64,000 bases of DNA. It comes from Usnea hakonensis (Eukaryota > Ascomycota > Lecanoromycetes > Lecanorales > Parmeliaceae). Both the position numbers and the translations under genes were made by a program. The stretch spans positions 1 through 64,000 of the forward strand of contig BLJB01000014.1 of assembly GCA_013423325.1 (NCBI GenBank), read 5' to 3'. This document shows positions 22,754-33,995 of the stretch, in pieces (the first letter of the stretch is position 1; each line of letters begins with the position of its first letter). Below the pieces are notes generated by a model. That model made no database searches and was not told where the DNA came from. It worked only from the letters and a program-made list of their open reading frames with translations.

Positions 22754-24046
22754 CTATGGTAAAGCGAGGGTTTTTGTCGGTGCTTGAGGTGCCACATGAG
22801 CTGTTGCTGCAGCTCTACCATCCTGTGGCGGGTCAGGTCCGTTAGTAGGATCGGCATCTACTAATTGATGCGGCCCCCTCGCTCCCACATTCCGACCTTC
22901 ATACAGGCGAGGTTTCACCCTGGATGGAAGTTCTGGCCCGTTGATTGTATTATTATCTGGAACAAGACTGTAAGAGGGATCTCTCCACCTGGCGATTTGG
23001 CATCCGTCGTATTGTGCACCGCCCATCTGATCAAAAAGGGCGGTTGGTGGCGCAAACCATGGTTCAAATGGTTTTCCATTCAAATTGTGGCCTGGTGGCC
23101 CGCACGGTGCATCGGCAAAGTGGTTAGTGAATACTTCACCCGATTCCCAGCTGACTATCGAGACTTCTTCTGGAGCAAAGCTTGCCGTAAAGGTATGATA
23201 TGCATTACCTATCTGCACACAACCGTCCGTTGCTGTAAAGGAGATGACAATGGCGTAAATACTCGGCCACACCCTACAAGACAATGCCCGTCAACTCATC
23301 CTAGTACTCATATAGCGTAAGATAGGGGCCAACATACGGTGAAAAGTTGGGAGGTAGAGTAGTCCCTGGGCTACCTGCCAATGTAGTAAGGCAGTCCGTA
23401 TTCTGTGATACTGAGGGCCAATAATATATGGACACGGACTTTCCTAAATCAGATATGCCTCGGAATTATGTAGAAGATTTTCTCAACGTACAGATGCGGT
23501 TAAAGTGCATTGTGTAGGCGTGCATGCACCATAACTTGCCGGAGGTGGTGTAATAACACTCATGAGGGTAGGCGTGGCAGTCTCCAGGTTGTCTGGACCA
23601 TATGGATCTGAAGGTGTCGAAGACGGTACTGCAAAGTTTGCATTTTCGTATATTGTAGCAGCTTCGTATTCGACCACACCGTCTGAGTTTATGAACGTCC
23701 GAGCGGTTACTGCAATGTTCGGGTCTTCAGTCGGGGAGGCAACGGTCGAGTTGACTGAGCCATCCGAGTTTGAAAGTTTCGGAGCGGGTTCCGCGTAGTC
23801 CTCATTCTCATCTACTGTGACCGCCTCCGAGTTGACTGTCTCATCTTGTATTAAGGGTGTAGGAGCGCGTTCTGCAAACTTCCGATTCCAATTTGGTGTG
23901 CCCCATGCATTGTTTCGAGGACCACGTGAAATGAATGCTTCGGAATTGGGATCGTTCGAAGGCCTCTTTCCCAAAAACGCACAGTTGACAAGAATCCCCG
24001 AAAGCAAAAATATCAAGCATAGCGACAATTTACTTTTGATTAACAT
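22754..24046 (-). CDS. Secreted protein, unknown function
   Basis: Predicted 391-residue extracellular protein from exons 23492-24046, 23338-23438 and 22754-23273. The N-terminus is a signal peptide (KLSLCLIFLLSGILVNCAF, cleavage near residue 23). The middle of exon 1 has loosely repeated acidic units of the form V-x-E-A-x-T-x-x-E-N-x-x-A-x-P. A PASYGACTPTQC motif stands at the end of exon 1. After the splice, SIYYWPSVSQNTDCLTTL begins a more ordered C-terminal domain with several Cys and Trp residues (for example IVSWESGEVF, AQYDGCQIARW), ending in a Pro/Ala-rich tail. No GPI signal is evident. Exon 2's acceptor (after GGAAAG) was chosen because it keeps the frame. Family not recognised. Confidence 0.7.
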
Positions 24047-25496
24047 TATTCATGAAACTTAGGTCCGCGGATTTCCAAGCTTCGACGACGAGTGCAAAAA
24101 AACGATGAGGTGCCTTGATTGGGTATGCGAGAGATGTACACGGGAGCTCTGATGAGACTTCGATTCCTTTATCTAGGGGTGAACGAATTGAAAAGTGGCC
24201 TTTCAGCTAATGTCGCACTAAAATGAGATGACAAGGCATGATAGAACTCTGCATTAGGATATCCAAATTTATAATTATCATTTTCTCGTAGCCCTAGAGT
24301 AGATCGTTTTGGGTTCAAACAGTGCCAATTGGTCATGCAGGTACGTTTTCAAGACGAATCGGGCCAATGCCAAGGAATAGAATCGACAGCATGGCGGTTC
24401 GGAGGTTACCGTTATGCAGCATTTCCTATTTAGACAGCCAAGTATCCGCAATAAGGCTGGTGATGACCAAAGGCGTTGTGGCACAGTCTGTTCTTGAGCG
24501 ACCTTAGGGGCGGTCTGTGCCGCGTACAAAGGGAATCCTTATGACTTGCAGTAGAAGGAGCCTGGAAGCTTGCTACAATGGCGAGGATATCGTGTCGGCA
24601 AGTTCTATAATGCCTATTATTAGCTCGACCGGACGATGCGAAGGAAGAGAATTGTAAATCTTGTTCCAGATTGATTTGGCACGCGTAGGGTTCTCAACAG
24701 TTCTATGGACTGTCTGTGGTACTAAAGAAGGCTGCGAATTGACAGCTGATCTCGAGCGCGTTCAGATCCTTGAGTTGTTGTCTTGACAAGATGGAATCGC
24801 CCTAGAAGCGAGATAACGGATGCTTTACAGCCTTTTTTGATATCGACGATTCTACGCCAACTAGATGACCGGGTATATGTCATTTTAGCATGATGCTTGA
24901 GTGGTTCCGAGGCCACTGGCTTGGCGATAGTATCGAGTCTCTTCGGCCACACTGTTCGTATCTTGAACTCATGATGTAACTCGCAGTACTATGTGATAGG
25001 AATGTCCGCCGAATAGAAAAGGTACAGAGACAGACTTTGGACCAGATTAGTCATCGGAGGGACACCCTGAGAACTGACCGAGAAGGTGACGGTGGTGTGC
25101 CACGAGTCCTGCTATAGGCGGGCAACGATACGGAATGTGCAGTACACTGCCTCTTATGTGCGAACGGATATTGAAGAGCTGCATTACTCCTGTCGCCAGG
25201 TGGAGCGAGTAAGTTGTGCCTCTTGGATGCCTAGTGCGAGGACATGGCTGAAACATGACTGTAGCGGGGCGATGCCGCGGCAAAGTCCTTTGGATCCTTC
25301 TCGAGAAGGCTCATGGATAGATTCAATGCTGCCTAGCAGAGAGAAGTCTTATGATAAGATGATCAAGAAATCCTTGATACAACGAAGAACTAGGTGGGAA
25401 AGCTTGGGAGGACAAGATTACCTGAGGTACCTTACGTACAAAGGAAAACAAGGCAAGATTTCCAGCCTTACCTAGCCGAGCGTAGCCTTGATCGGC
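24047..25496. other. Intergenic, nothing recognised
   Basis: About 1.4 kb between divergent genes. Minus-strand frames at 24278-24529, 24722-24952 and 25047-25283 lack motifs and splice partners. An upstream exon carrying a signal peptide for the next gene might be hidden near 25.3-25.49 kb, but I could not identify it with confidence. Confidence 0.35.
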
Positions 25497-27837
25497 ATGA
25501 CGGCTTCTCACGGGCCGTCCCATGCCAAGCCAATCTCTTGGCCCCCTTCAGAGTTCTGGTGAGCATGATTTACAACATACCTTTTATGCATCCTATACCT
25601 TCTTTACTTTACATTATACGACACAATATACTTATAGATCGTTATTCTCTTCGTTGCACGACTCCGCTGACCAGACTCTAGGGATGGCGCCGACGGTGAT
25701 TGGTCGTCCTTTAGTTTACGAGTTGGAACCTCGAATCCTGACCAGATTGTCCGCGTTCTTCCCTCTACAGCTGGCCAGGCTTCATGGGTTGTCTCTTCAG
25801 GTGGCTGTCTCTCCGGCGAACGGGGGAAAGTCAGTTCCGAAACATGCAGCGATTCTCGGGGTGGATTGTTCAACATATCCGGTTCCAGTTCGTGGAGCCT
25901 CGTTGGCAACTACTCAATGGGACTCCTCGAGATGAACTTGGGCTACAGCGACAACGCGACGTATGGATTGGACACTTTAGCTCTTGGACTCAGCAATGCC
26001 ACCGGGAGTCCTCTAATAAAATCTCAGGTTGTTGCTGCTTTCGCAACAGATGACTACTACATTGGACTATTTGGCTTGGGCCACCAGGGAGTGAATTTCA
26101 GTGAATACAGCGACCCGGTTCCGACGTTTTTGACAACATTAAAGAAGCAAGATATGATTCCGAGTCTGTCGTGGGGCTATACAGCTGGCGCAATCTACCG
26201 TGAGTTTGTATTTCTCGAGTTCGAGCCACTAGCGACCACGCGAGTAAATCCGGGGTTTTGACCCACCACCATTGCCGGCATATATCATATCACACTGTCC
26301 CGTTCTGACCCACGCTTTACTAACCTGGAAACACTAGAATTGAAGGGAGTCTTTGCATCGTTGACACTTGGTGGCTATGACTCGTCACGGCTGGTCCCCA
26401 ATAACGTCTCCTTTTCTCTAAGCTCTGACGTCTCGCGGGACCTTATTGTTGGCTTGCAATCAGTCACTGCCACTTATGCGAATGGGTCTGCAGCGTCGCT
26501 TCTATCAGAACCCATTTGGACCTTTATTGATTCAACAGTCCCTTACATATATCTACCACTCGATGCGTGTGAGGAATTTGAGAAGGCGTTCGGCCTGATC
26601 TGGAATGCGACGCATCAGACCTATTTTGTGGACGAATCTCTGCATCAAAATTTAATCGCGGAGAACAGTAGTGTCACATTCAGAATTGGGAACTCTGAGA
26701 GTGGGGGACCGACTGTTGATATTTCTCTGCCTTATCAGAGTTTCGATCTTACAAAGAACTACCCTCTAGTCCCAAGCAAGCTTAACGGCGTAAGATACTT
26801 CCCTCTGATGAGGGCTGCAAACCAATCTCAGTATACTCTTGGACGAACTTTCCTGCAAGAAGCGTAAGCTACCTTGACATCATGCATTTGGAGTCCGGAG
26901 ACTAATCAGTGGTAGCTATATCATCACCAATTACGAACAGTCCAACTTCTCCGTCTTTCAGAGCAAGTTCCAGGATGATTCCGAGCCAGAGATCGTAGCG
27001 ATCTTCTCAGCAGGCAAAGAAAGCTCGGAAAGCCATACTACTCGTAGTACTATAATAGGCGTAACTCTTGGAATTGGGATCCTCTTCTCGTTGAGTCTTT
27101 TTGCCATACTCTGGACTGTCAAGAAGAAACCGAAAAAGAGAATGCGTGATAATCATAAGGAAGAGGGTAATCACAAAGAAGAGGGGGTCTCCAACTCTAC
27201 AGCCTCCATGGAGTCGCAACAGCAGCTAGTTCAAGAGATCAGTACGGAAAACATCATCAGTCTATATCGAGAACTTCCTGATAGTGGAAGAGCGGAGCTT
27301 TTCGAGCCTTCTGCCCCGATCGCTCATGAGCTCATGACCCATGGCCCTTCCGACGAAAGAAGCATGTTCCAGTATCACGACGCGAGGAATACTACCACGA
27401 TATCTGCATCTCACAATAGGGGACGGGACAGTTCGACTACGATCGACACATCGACTAGTATGCCATACGTCCAAACAAACGTCTACTCACACAATCCAAA
27501 AACCGTGGATATACACCGGTCCTTACCGCCAACCCCAATCTCCGAAAGTCTTCAAGTCTCACCCGTCGAAGGAAACTTCAGTAGACGTGTAACGGCAAGA
27601 AAGGGATCCGATCTCCTTATTGAAGAATCGGCTGCAGTGAAGTCCGTTTGTGGGGCCATAGGCCAAGTCCCTCCTCATATTCTTCTCCACCCTCGACAGC
27701 GTGGATACGGACACTCGAGTAATGCATCTATGGTTTTGGACATGGAAATCGTCATCCCGCCGTATTTGGAACATGATTTCGTCAGCCCTCTGAATGCCTA
27801 CAATGACAGCAAAAGAAGTTCTCGAGCGTTCTTTTAG
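25497..27837 (+). CDS. Pepsin-like (A1) membrane-anchored protein lacking one catalytic Asp
   Basis: Fungal aspartic-protease-like protein with a single C-terminal membrane anchor, probably at the cell surface. Exons 25497-25558, 25682-26199, 26338-26863 and 26916-27837 give about 675 residues. ISWPPSEFWDGADGDWSSF opens the domain; SSETCSDSRGGLFN, YGLDTLALG, IGLFGLGHQG, SLSWGYTAGAIYQ, TLGGYDSSR and TLGRTFLQEAYIITNYE are typical of this fungal subfamily. The first active-site loop reads LPSTAGQASWVV, with Ser where DTG has its Asp; the second reads FIDSTVPYIYLP and keeps Asp. The membrane helix (IIGVTLGIGILFSLSLFAIL) is followed by KKKPKKR and a roughly 240-residue Ser/Thr-rich cytoplasmic tail. 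Probably a pseudoenzyme. The 5' end is uncertain: no signal peptide is visible from the ATG at 25497. Confidence 0.85.
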
Positions 27838-28439
27838 AGCTGGGTCCGACGTCGCGTTCATGTTGCAGAAGTGTGTGTTATATCAGTTGCTTGATTGCTG
27901 GGAGAGCGTTCCTGTCAGGGTCGTCAAAAGCGCGCACAAGGTTGTCAAAATGAGGACCACTCACGTGGCTACTGTTGCTCCAACCTAGTCCATCCAAGAA
28001 CAACATACTCGCTTACGCCATCCCTTTATTTACATGCTTTCTTTCATAACGAGACTGACAATCTCGCATGGTCTTCTTGAGATATGGCTAGTGTAGCCAC
28101 CTCACTACATCACTTTTTCTTCGTACATAGACGGAAATAGCTCAACCGAAACCCATTAGAATATACAATAGAGTAAAATCATCGTCCTGCCCTCCAGCAA
28201 TGATGTATAGTATAGCGATATCTGCACTCCAGCTCCCCACAACACTGCTACACATGGCGAGGATAGCAAGCAAGCGAAGTGAGAAAGACGGGTTCGGAAA
28301 AAGAGGTCCCTGGAGTGTGAGAAAAAAAAAAAAAAATAGTGAATGGTTCGAACAACGAAATGATATAGATAGAGGCCTGCCTGCCATTTGAACATACCTT
28401 CCGCCCAAATAAACGTCCCACCAGCCTCGTCATCTGCTC

Positions 28440-28610
28440 ACAGTGATCGTAGCGCCCCCTCCAGTCTTCCCCTCTCTCCTCCCTCCCCCCCTCCCCTCTT
28501 TCCCCCCTCTCCCCCCCCTCTCCCCCCCCAGAAGTCCTCCCCCTCCCCTTCCAGTCCCTCTTCCCCCCCTAGCAGCACCCACTCATCCACAGAATCAACC
28601 TTCAACCTCC
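28440..28610 (+). repeat. C/T-rich low-complexity tract
   Basis: About 170 bases almost entirely C and T, with many runs of four to nine C. The minus strand therefore carries many G runs able to form quadruplexes. Frames through it are artificial Pro/Ser strings. Confidence 0.8.
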
Positions 28611-29459
28611 TCCATCAACGACATCGCGCTTCTCCTCTCCTTTCCTCTCTAAATGCTTTGGCACGTCCTGAGATATCGTTCTTTCTTTTTTTTTTTTATG
28701 ATGAGGGTTGGAGGATGGGGGGATGGGGGTGGATTGGGGAGGGGGGTTATCATGGAAAAGGAAAAAGGCAAGAGAAGAGAAGGTTGGGCGCGGCGACCAA
28801 AATGGATATGTGGAAGCCGTAATTATTAAATTTTTCACAACAACCTATCCATCTATCTTCATCTTCAGATTCTGGCGCTGTAGAGAGAGATGAATTAGGC
28901 ATATCTTTCTCTCTCTTTTCTTTTCTCTTTTCTTCCGGGAAACATGTCCTACAGTACAGTACAGTATCTTCCTCTCCTCCCCTCCTTACCTTATTTCTCA
29001 TTCCAAGTCAAGTACTCCTTATCTTATCTACCTTAGTACTTCGTCGACTTCTCTTCGCCTCGGAGTTAAGCTAAGCTTTTGGTTTCGCGGCTGAACTGCT
29101 GAACTGCTGAATCAATATTTAGAGTAGTGAATTAGGGCAGAGAGGGAAAGAATGGTAAGGTATGGATATGGGTATGGATGTTATATACTCACCTAGAGAG
29201 AGCATACCACCTCAGGACTACCTTAGATTGTGACCCCAACGAGAGAGCCAATCCTGTCTTCAAATCCTTGTTGCGGATGAACACTCGTTACCTATTCAAG
29301 GATTCCTTGACCACGCTGGCTTTAATATTGTGCGAGACACCATGACACTACCGCGTCCCCCGGCCTGCCTGCCTGCCCCGGAGGGGGGAGAAGTATAGAG
29401 AATCCGGGCACATGTGTTATTGATGCGGGAAGGTTAGAGCAAAGCGCGGTGGTGGAGGG

Positions 29460-29680
29460 GAGAGTTATGTTATGTTGTAAGGGGAGTTGGGATGGATGGG
29501 GGAGGGTGGGTTGGGGATTTGGGACTTGGAGGGAGGGAGGGAGGATGGGCATCTATGGGGTGTGTAGGCTTAGTTTGTTTTGGTGCGGGGTTTGGATGGG
29601 GGGTTGGGGGTGTTGATTGGGGGGGGGGTGTGGAGAGGGTGGGAGTTGGGTTGTGGTGTGGGGATTGGTGGGTGTGAGGA
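29460..29680 (+). repeat. G-rich tract with potential G-quadruplexes
   Basis: About 220 bases dominated by G runs of three to ten, including GGAGGGAGGGAGGG and a ten-G run near 29620. It lies 260-480 bases upstream of the secreted-protein start at 29944. Base composition differs sharply from its flanks. Confidence 0.75.
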
Positions 29681-29943
29681 CTGATAGTTGTACGCTGAGA
29701 TGCAGAGTCGCAAAGAGAGCGAAAGTAGTTGGGAAGACCGAGTTCGAAGACGCGCTCACGGCAAGATGTCACAAGCGACAGGCCGTAGCCGACTGTACCT
29801 GAACCCAATATAAGTAAACGTTCATGCGCACATTCTTTGAACCCCTCAGTTGTCGTAGCGCCAGTATTTCCAATGTGTGCGATCATTCATCATTGCAACT
29901 GATCTCGCACTGAAAAAATTCGCGAAAAATTCAACTGCCAGCG

Positions 29944-30495
29944 ATGTTACCTAGTCTGCTGATACCGCTCACAACCATTCTTTCCACGGTTCAAAGTACA
30001 TTGATATTACGTGGACATACAGGGGCCCAGGATCATTCGTTGCCCAGAAGACAAGCCTTCGACGAGCTTGACATTCGAGGCATTACCCCTCCAGGACTGG
30101 TCAAGCCTCGCGCGCTCATTGAACCGTATTCCGAAGGCGCAGAATGGGTAGTCGACCATCACGATTTCACGTGCATGCTGCCAATCGACACAGCTGCGGC
30201 AATCTTGCAAAATTTTTATGAGGACCTCGCCGCATTCGCAGCAGTCACGGTGACTCCCGCTATGCGCGGTCACCAGATACACCTTGGAGAAGTTTTGCTA
30301 GAGATTATGGGCCCGCCTGGATTCGTTGTCAGCTGGATGACGATACGGGAATTTGCTTTGGATATGCTGAGATTGACCAAGAGAGGTTACACAAACACAT
30401 ATCAGATCAACCTCATACATAGGGCGACAGGGAGGATGATCACCTTCAGTCTGTACGTTGGATTGCAGAGGATGGTAACGGGAGGCGGATCGTAA
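29944..30495 (+). CDS. Small secreted protein, unknown
   Basis: Single-exon frame of 183 residues. The N-terminus (MLPSLLIPLTTILSTVQST) is a probable signal peptide, followed by a possible dibasic processing site (LPRRQ) near residue 36. The mature region has mixed helices and strands, with GAEWVVDHHDFTC, IHLGEVLLEIMGPPGF and RGYTNTYQINLIHRATGRM, and only one or two Cys. It is not recognised as a known family. The gene is convergent with the phosphoesterase gene, whose stop is only 131 bp away. Coding is supported by the signal peptide and codon third-position bias. Confidence 0.65.
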   Translation: MLPSLLIPLTTILSTVQSTLILRGHTGAQDHSLPRRQAFDELDIRGITPPGLVKPRALIEPYSEGAEWVVDHHDFTCMLPIDTAAAILQNFYEDLAAFAAVTVTPAMRGHQIHLGEVLLEIMGPPGFVVSWMTIREFALDMLRLTKRGYTNTYQINLIHRATGRMITFSLYVGLQRMVTGGGS

Positions 30496-30626
30496 TTTCA
30501 GAGAGAGCCTGGATGTTGCGGGGCCGATGTCAAGGCCAGGCCTCTCAAGACGCTTCGGACCTGAAGAAATGACTGTGTTGATGGAGGCAAGAAGTCTCCA
30601 AGAATTACTATATCCGACTGCAAAGG

Positions 30627-32252
30627 TCAAAGCGTCTTGTCCTTGACAACACCTTGATTAGGGCTCGTATGTAGGCTCCAACCAACAAGGCCGTTCTGTA
30701 TATATAATCTCCAGCCGACGACAACCAAGTATAGAAAGGTAAATATATCCAAGATATGTACTGCCCACCAAATGTGTTGTGACCCCAACGCGCACGTCGA
30801 GTATTGGAACTTCCATTCTTTCAATGTAAAATCGAACCAAGCGCTCAACAATCCAGCATTGCCTCCGAAGTCACCCATCATACTTCGGACTGTGATCTCA
30901 GGGATGCCTGGAATGGCATCGTGGCGAGTAGAGCTTGTCGCGTTCCAGTTCTCCGCAGTCCAAACCCTCGCAGCGGAATTATCGTTGGCAGGTAGGTAAT
31001 GATAGACGGCACAGCCTTCGTGGTCGTGACCAGTCAAGACTATGCCCTTTCTACCGAAGCCATTGCCAGGAGCTTCCAAGTTGCCACTCATGCCGTAGAC
31101 CCCCTCCAATATGTTCCTACTCGCATCGTAGCTGAGATGATTTTGCTCCCTGACCCCTGCACCATACTGTTCATCGTAGTAGGTGAAGTAAGGTCCGTCC
31201 ACACATACACCAGCTTCTTTGTGTAGTGGTAGGTGTGTAAGGAGGATGGTACTGCTAGTCTTGTCCTCGACTGGCCGCGACGACGAAATGATTTTATTCA
31301 GGAACTCGTAGGTGTCGGATTGAATGTTGGAATCGAGCGCTGGCGGATCTAGGTTAAGAGAGTTGAGTACAACAAGCCTCAGCTCTGGTATTTCTTGACC
31401 TTCCTTCACGTGAAAAGGCAGCCTGAATCGTATTTCCCAATTCGCCCTGCCGAAGACCCTCTCAAATCTCTGTAGCCTTTCCATAGTTATGTCGCCGGCG
31501 TATCCAATATCGTGGTTCCCAGCCACATTGATGATCCTGTTCGTCCATTTCGCGTCTGACCCAATGATCTCGGTGTTTACTTTTTCTGTGAGCTCGTCCT
31601 CGACCCTGCTCCCACCATTGAACACTCTCTTCCAATATCGCGTCCCCCTTCGCTCGAATTCCTCATCACTGACCCATTGACTGCCAATCAAGTCTCCCAG
31701 CACGGCGACGTGTGTAGGATACGTAGACCAGTGTAGCGAGCGGTAGATGTGAGCGAGGTAGTAGTCATTGCCGAGAAGATCTAATCGCTTGCGATATGAT
31801 TGGAAAAAGCGTGGTACATCCGTATATATAAGACCTCGCCAGTGTGCTAAGAAAATGTCCGAGCGCTCGTCTCGGGTTCTGCCCGTCTTTATGTGCGACC
31901 AGACATTTGTGAGGCTAGGGAAGGAACCATTGTTGATCTCATGGAGTGACGAATCACCTTCTAATTGAGGGTCTCCTAGGACGAGGAGACGGAAAGGGGG
32001 AACCTTGCTTGCAATGTTGCTATTCGAGGTCTGGGCATCTTGTTGCGCGGGTGGAGACGGGAAGCTGCAGCCTTTAAGAAGGGGGTAGAGGTACAGATAG
32101 CATGTTGATAGATTTGCAACTGTGTAGAGGATGAAAGAGAAAGCAATGAAGAGTTGATGCATAGAGGAGAGATGGTTGTTGCTACGTAAAGCTTGGTGCA
32201 GTAAGACATTGGATGAGGCTCTTGCCGGCATTCGCATCGCTAGCTCCAACAT
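30627..32252 (-). CDS. Cdc1/Ted1-type metallophosphoesterase
   Basis: ER/Golgi membrane phosphoesterase of the Cdc1/Ted1/PGAP5 family, which removes ethanolamine phosphate from GPI-anchor mannose and supports cargo exit from the ER. Single exon, 541 residues. An N-terminal helix (LFIAFSFILYTVANLS, about 33-50) and a C-terminal helix (HILDIFTFLYLVVVGW) bracket the luminal domain. The metal-binding motifs are in order: LVLGDPQLEGD (about 91-100), VLGDLIGSQW, VAGNHDIGY, LLTHLPLHKEAG and LTGHDHEGC. All five phosphoesterase blocks are present, so it should be active. The first ATG gives a 30-residue polar leader; MHQLFIAFSF is an alternative start. It lies downstream of the L23 gene on the same strand. 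Confidence 0.9.
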   Translation of the reverse strand: MLELAMRMPARASSNVLLHQALRSNNHLSSMHQLFIAFSFILYTVANLSTCYLYLYPLLKGCSFPSPPAQQDAQTSNSNIASKVPPFRLLVLGDPQLEGDSSLHEINNGSFPSLTNVWSHIKTGRTRDERSDIFLAHWRGLIYTDVPRFFQSYRKRLDLLGNDYYLAHIYRSLHWSTYPTHVAVLGDLIGSQWVSDEEFERRGTRYWKRVFNGGSRVEDELTEKVNTEIIGSDAKWTNRIINVAGNHDIGYAGDITMERLQRFERVFGRANWEIRFRLPFHVKEGQEIPELRLVVLNSLNLDPPALDSNIQSDTYEFLNKIISSSRPVEDKTSSTILLTHLPLHKEAGVCVDGPYFTYYDEQYGAGVREQNHLSYDASRNILEGVYGMSGNLEAPGNGFGRKGIVLTGHDHEGCAVYHYLPANDNSAARVWTAENWNATSSTRHDAIPGIPEITVRSMMGDFGGNAGLLSAWFDFTLKEWKFQYSTCALGSQHIWWAVHILDIFTFLYLVVVGWRLYIQNGLVGWSLHTSPNQGVVKDKTL

Positions 32253-32501
32253 CTACCTTTCAATTCATTTTATGGTCAAAACCATGAACGACTTGACTTT
32301 AATGATTTTACAATCTTGGGGAAAAGTGTCAATTGGCCCAATAGTGTCATCATTACATGCACACAGGGTTCGCGATGCGGGGAGGAATCTCTTGTATTTG
32401 CAACAACTTCATTGATTTGAGCTATTTAAGGCACGCCAACCGCTATATCAAGCAGGTGTTGCTCAGCTCGATTTCTTTTTCACCCCTGCGCCCATCCGAT
32501 C

Positions 32502-33318
32502 TCACATGACGACACCCGAATTGCTTGCAATACGCTGATTGCACATTAGTAGAAGCTCAACATACTGGAGAGGGTATTAGGTACCGGCCACAGCTCCGCC
32601 GCCTCCTTTCCCACAGGACCTGTTATAGCCGATCCCTTCATTTCACCTTTTGGATTGACGATCTGCATGATAGCTGTGTCAGCGTGTCATTGCACACAGG
32701 TAGCAAATGTCTCTTCGAAGGCCCCAACTGCACCCATGCCAATCTTGCCATTATCCCCCTCTCATCTCATACAAGGGCCATCAACGCAACCCAACAGTAT
32801 CGTAGCCTCAGACTCCAGTACGCATGCATGGGTGATCACTCACCACACCAGCGTTGTCCTCGAAGTATAGGTAGACCCCGTCTGCTCTCCTCCACGGCTT
32901 GCTTTGTCGTACCACCACAGCCGGCATGACCTTCTTTCGCAACTCAGGTTTTCCCTTTTTTACTGTAGCCATCACCATATCACCAACACCGGCAGCGGGA
33001 AGACGGTTGAGGCGGGCACCGATGCCTTTGACGGAGATGATGTAGAGATTTCGTGCACCTGAGTTGTCACAGCAATTCATAACGGCCCCACTATTATAAC
33101 AAAGGTCAGTATATATCCCGAAAACATGTCTTGAGCGCTACAATTGGGAGGTAGTGCGTACACTGGGAGACCAAGAGTCATCTTGAGCTTGTTGCCCGAG
33201 GCACCACCGCGCCTGTAAAGATTTCGGTCAGCTGGGAGCGAATCATAGTGGGCGAGATTCAGCTGGAAGCCCGTAAAATTGCTTGGATCGACGAAGACAC
33301 ATACCCCCTCTTAGCCAT
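32502..33318 (-). CDS. RPL23: 60S ribosomal protein L23 (uL14)
   Basis: Core 60S protein at the subunit interface, in cytosolic ribosomes. Five exons (33305-33318, 33162-33212, 32844-33090, 32585-32662, 32502-32534) give exactly 140 residues, the normal length for this protein. The first exon is only 14 nt (MAKR plus two bases) and the last only 33 nt, coding RIASNSGVVM. Diagnostic strings are GGASGNKLKMTLGLPVGAV, NCCDNSGARNLYIISVKG, RLPAAGVGDMVMATVKKG, PAVVVRQ, FEDNAGV and GSAITGPVGKEAAELWP. Introns carry GTATGT, GTACGC, GTGAGT and GTACCT donors. Failure to splice the final intron would replace the conserved tail with a short unrelated one. The intron-rich 5' end is normal for fungal ribosomal genes. 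Confidence 0.96.
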
Positions 33319-33995
33319 GTCAATTTACTGTCGGTCAAAAAGGGAGGAATAATCTGTATGATTGTCTCTAGATTATATGCTGTTCCTCGCCTTCAGATGA
33401 TTTGTGTGAACAGCTTCGGGTAGAATTTCGCGCTACGCTCGCAATGGCTAGAGCCACAACGAGAGGGCACTTTGCCCAAAGAGAAATAGCACAACTCAAC
33501 ATCAACATCACCTCATGCTCTGAGCGGTCACACTTCCTTCAAATTCCATCAAATTCCACTCAGAATTCTCTCTACATGCAGTATGATACGCTTTTAATAC
33601 TAGAGCTCAGAAATCTAAAGCTTAGCCCGAGATTGCGACAATCGCATCAGGGCGCTTTTTGCCGGCCACGGCCAGCATGGCCGCACCTGCACGCTTTAGA
33701 GCGATGGCAGCACATCTTGCCCTACTGGTCTCCTCTATTACTCCCAAAGCCTATTTCCTGTGCTCTGAAACGACTCTAAAATCCGAGAAGGAAAAAACGC
33801 CGACTATATATATCCATGATGGATCTCGTATCCATCTCACTAAAAATAGCAGCAGGCCCCTCTAATCAACGATCTCTCTTGAGTACCGCTTTCCTCGAAT
33901 CACTGCTACTTCTGCTCTGCCATGCCTTTGCTTTCTTTACCTTCTCTTCTGCGCTATTGTCAGCGAATCCTGTTGCCTTGATGCCAAGAGTTGAA
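33319..33995. other. Intergenic, promoter of L23
   Basis: About 0.7 kb upstream of the L23 start and downstream of the next minus-strand gene. Plus-strand frames at 33402-33865 have no recognisable motif. Expected to hold the L23 promoter; no specific element could be assigned. Confidence 0.4.

Larger units (their letters stand above)
27838..29943. other. Long low-complexity intergenic region
   Basis: A 2.1-kb gap between two plus-strand genes without supportable coding sequence. It holds poly-A and poly-T runs (28321, 28680), a C/T-rich block, a 9-bp repeat (CTGAACTGC) near 29091, CAGTA repeats near 28960 and a strongly G-rich block just upstream of the next gene. It probably contains the promoter and leader of the secreted-protein gene at 29944. 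Confidence 0.5.

Noticed and set aside
24278..25283. Three minus-strand frames between the secreted-protein gene and the pepsin-like gene
   Set aside because: No motif, signal peptide or consistent splicing, and composition like intergenic DNA.
29470..29886. Pro/Thr/His-rich minus-strand frame of 138 residues
   Set aside because: Produced by the G-rich low-complexity tract; no ordered segment or splice partner.
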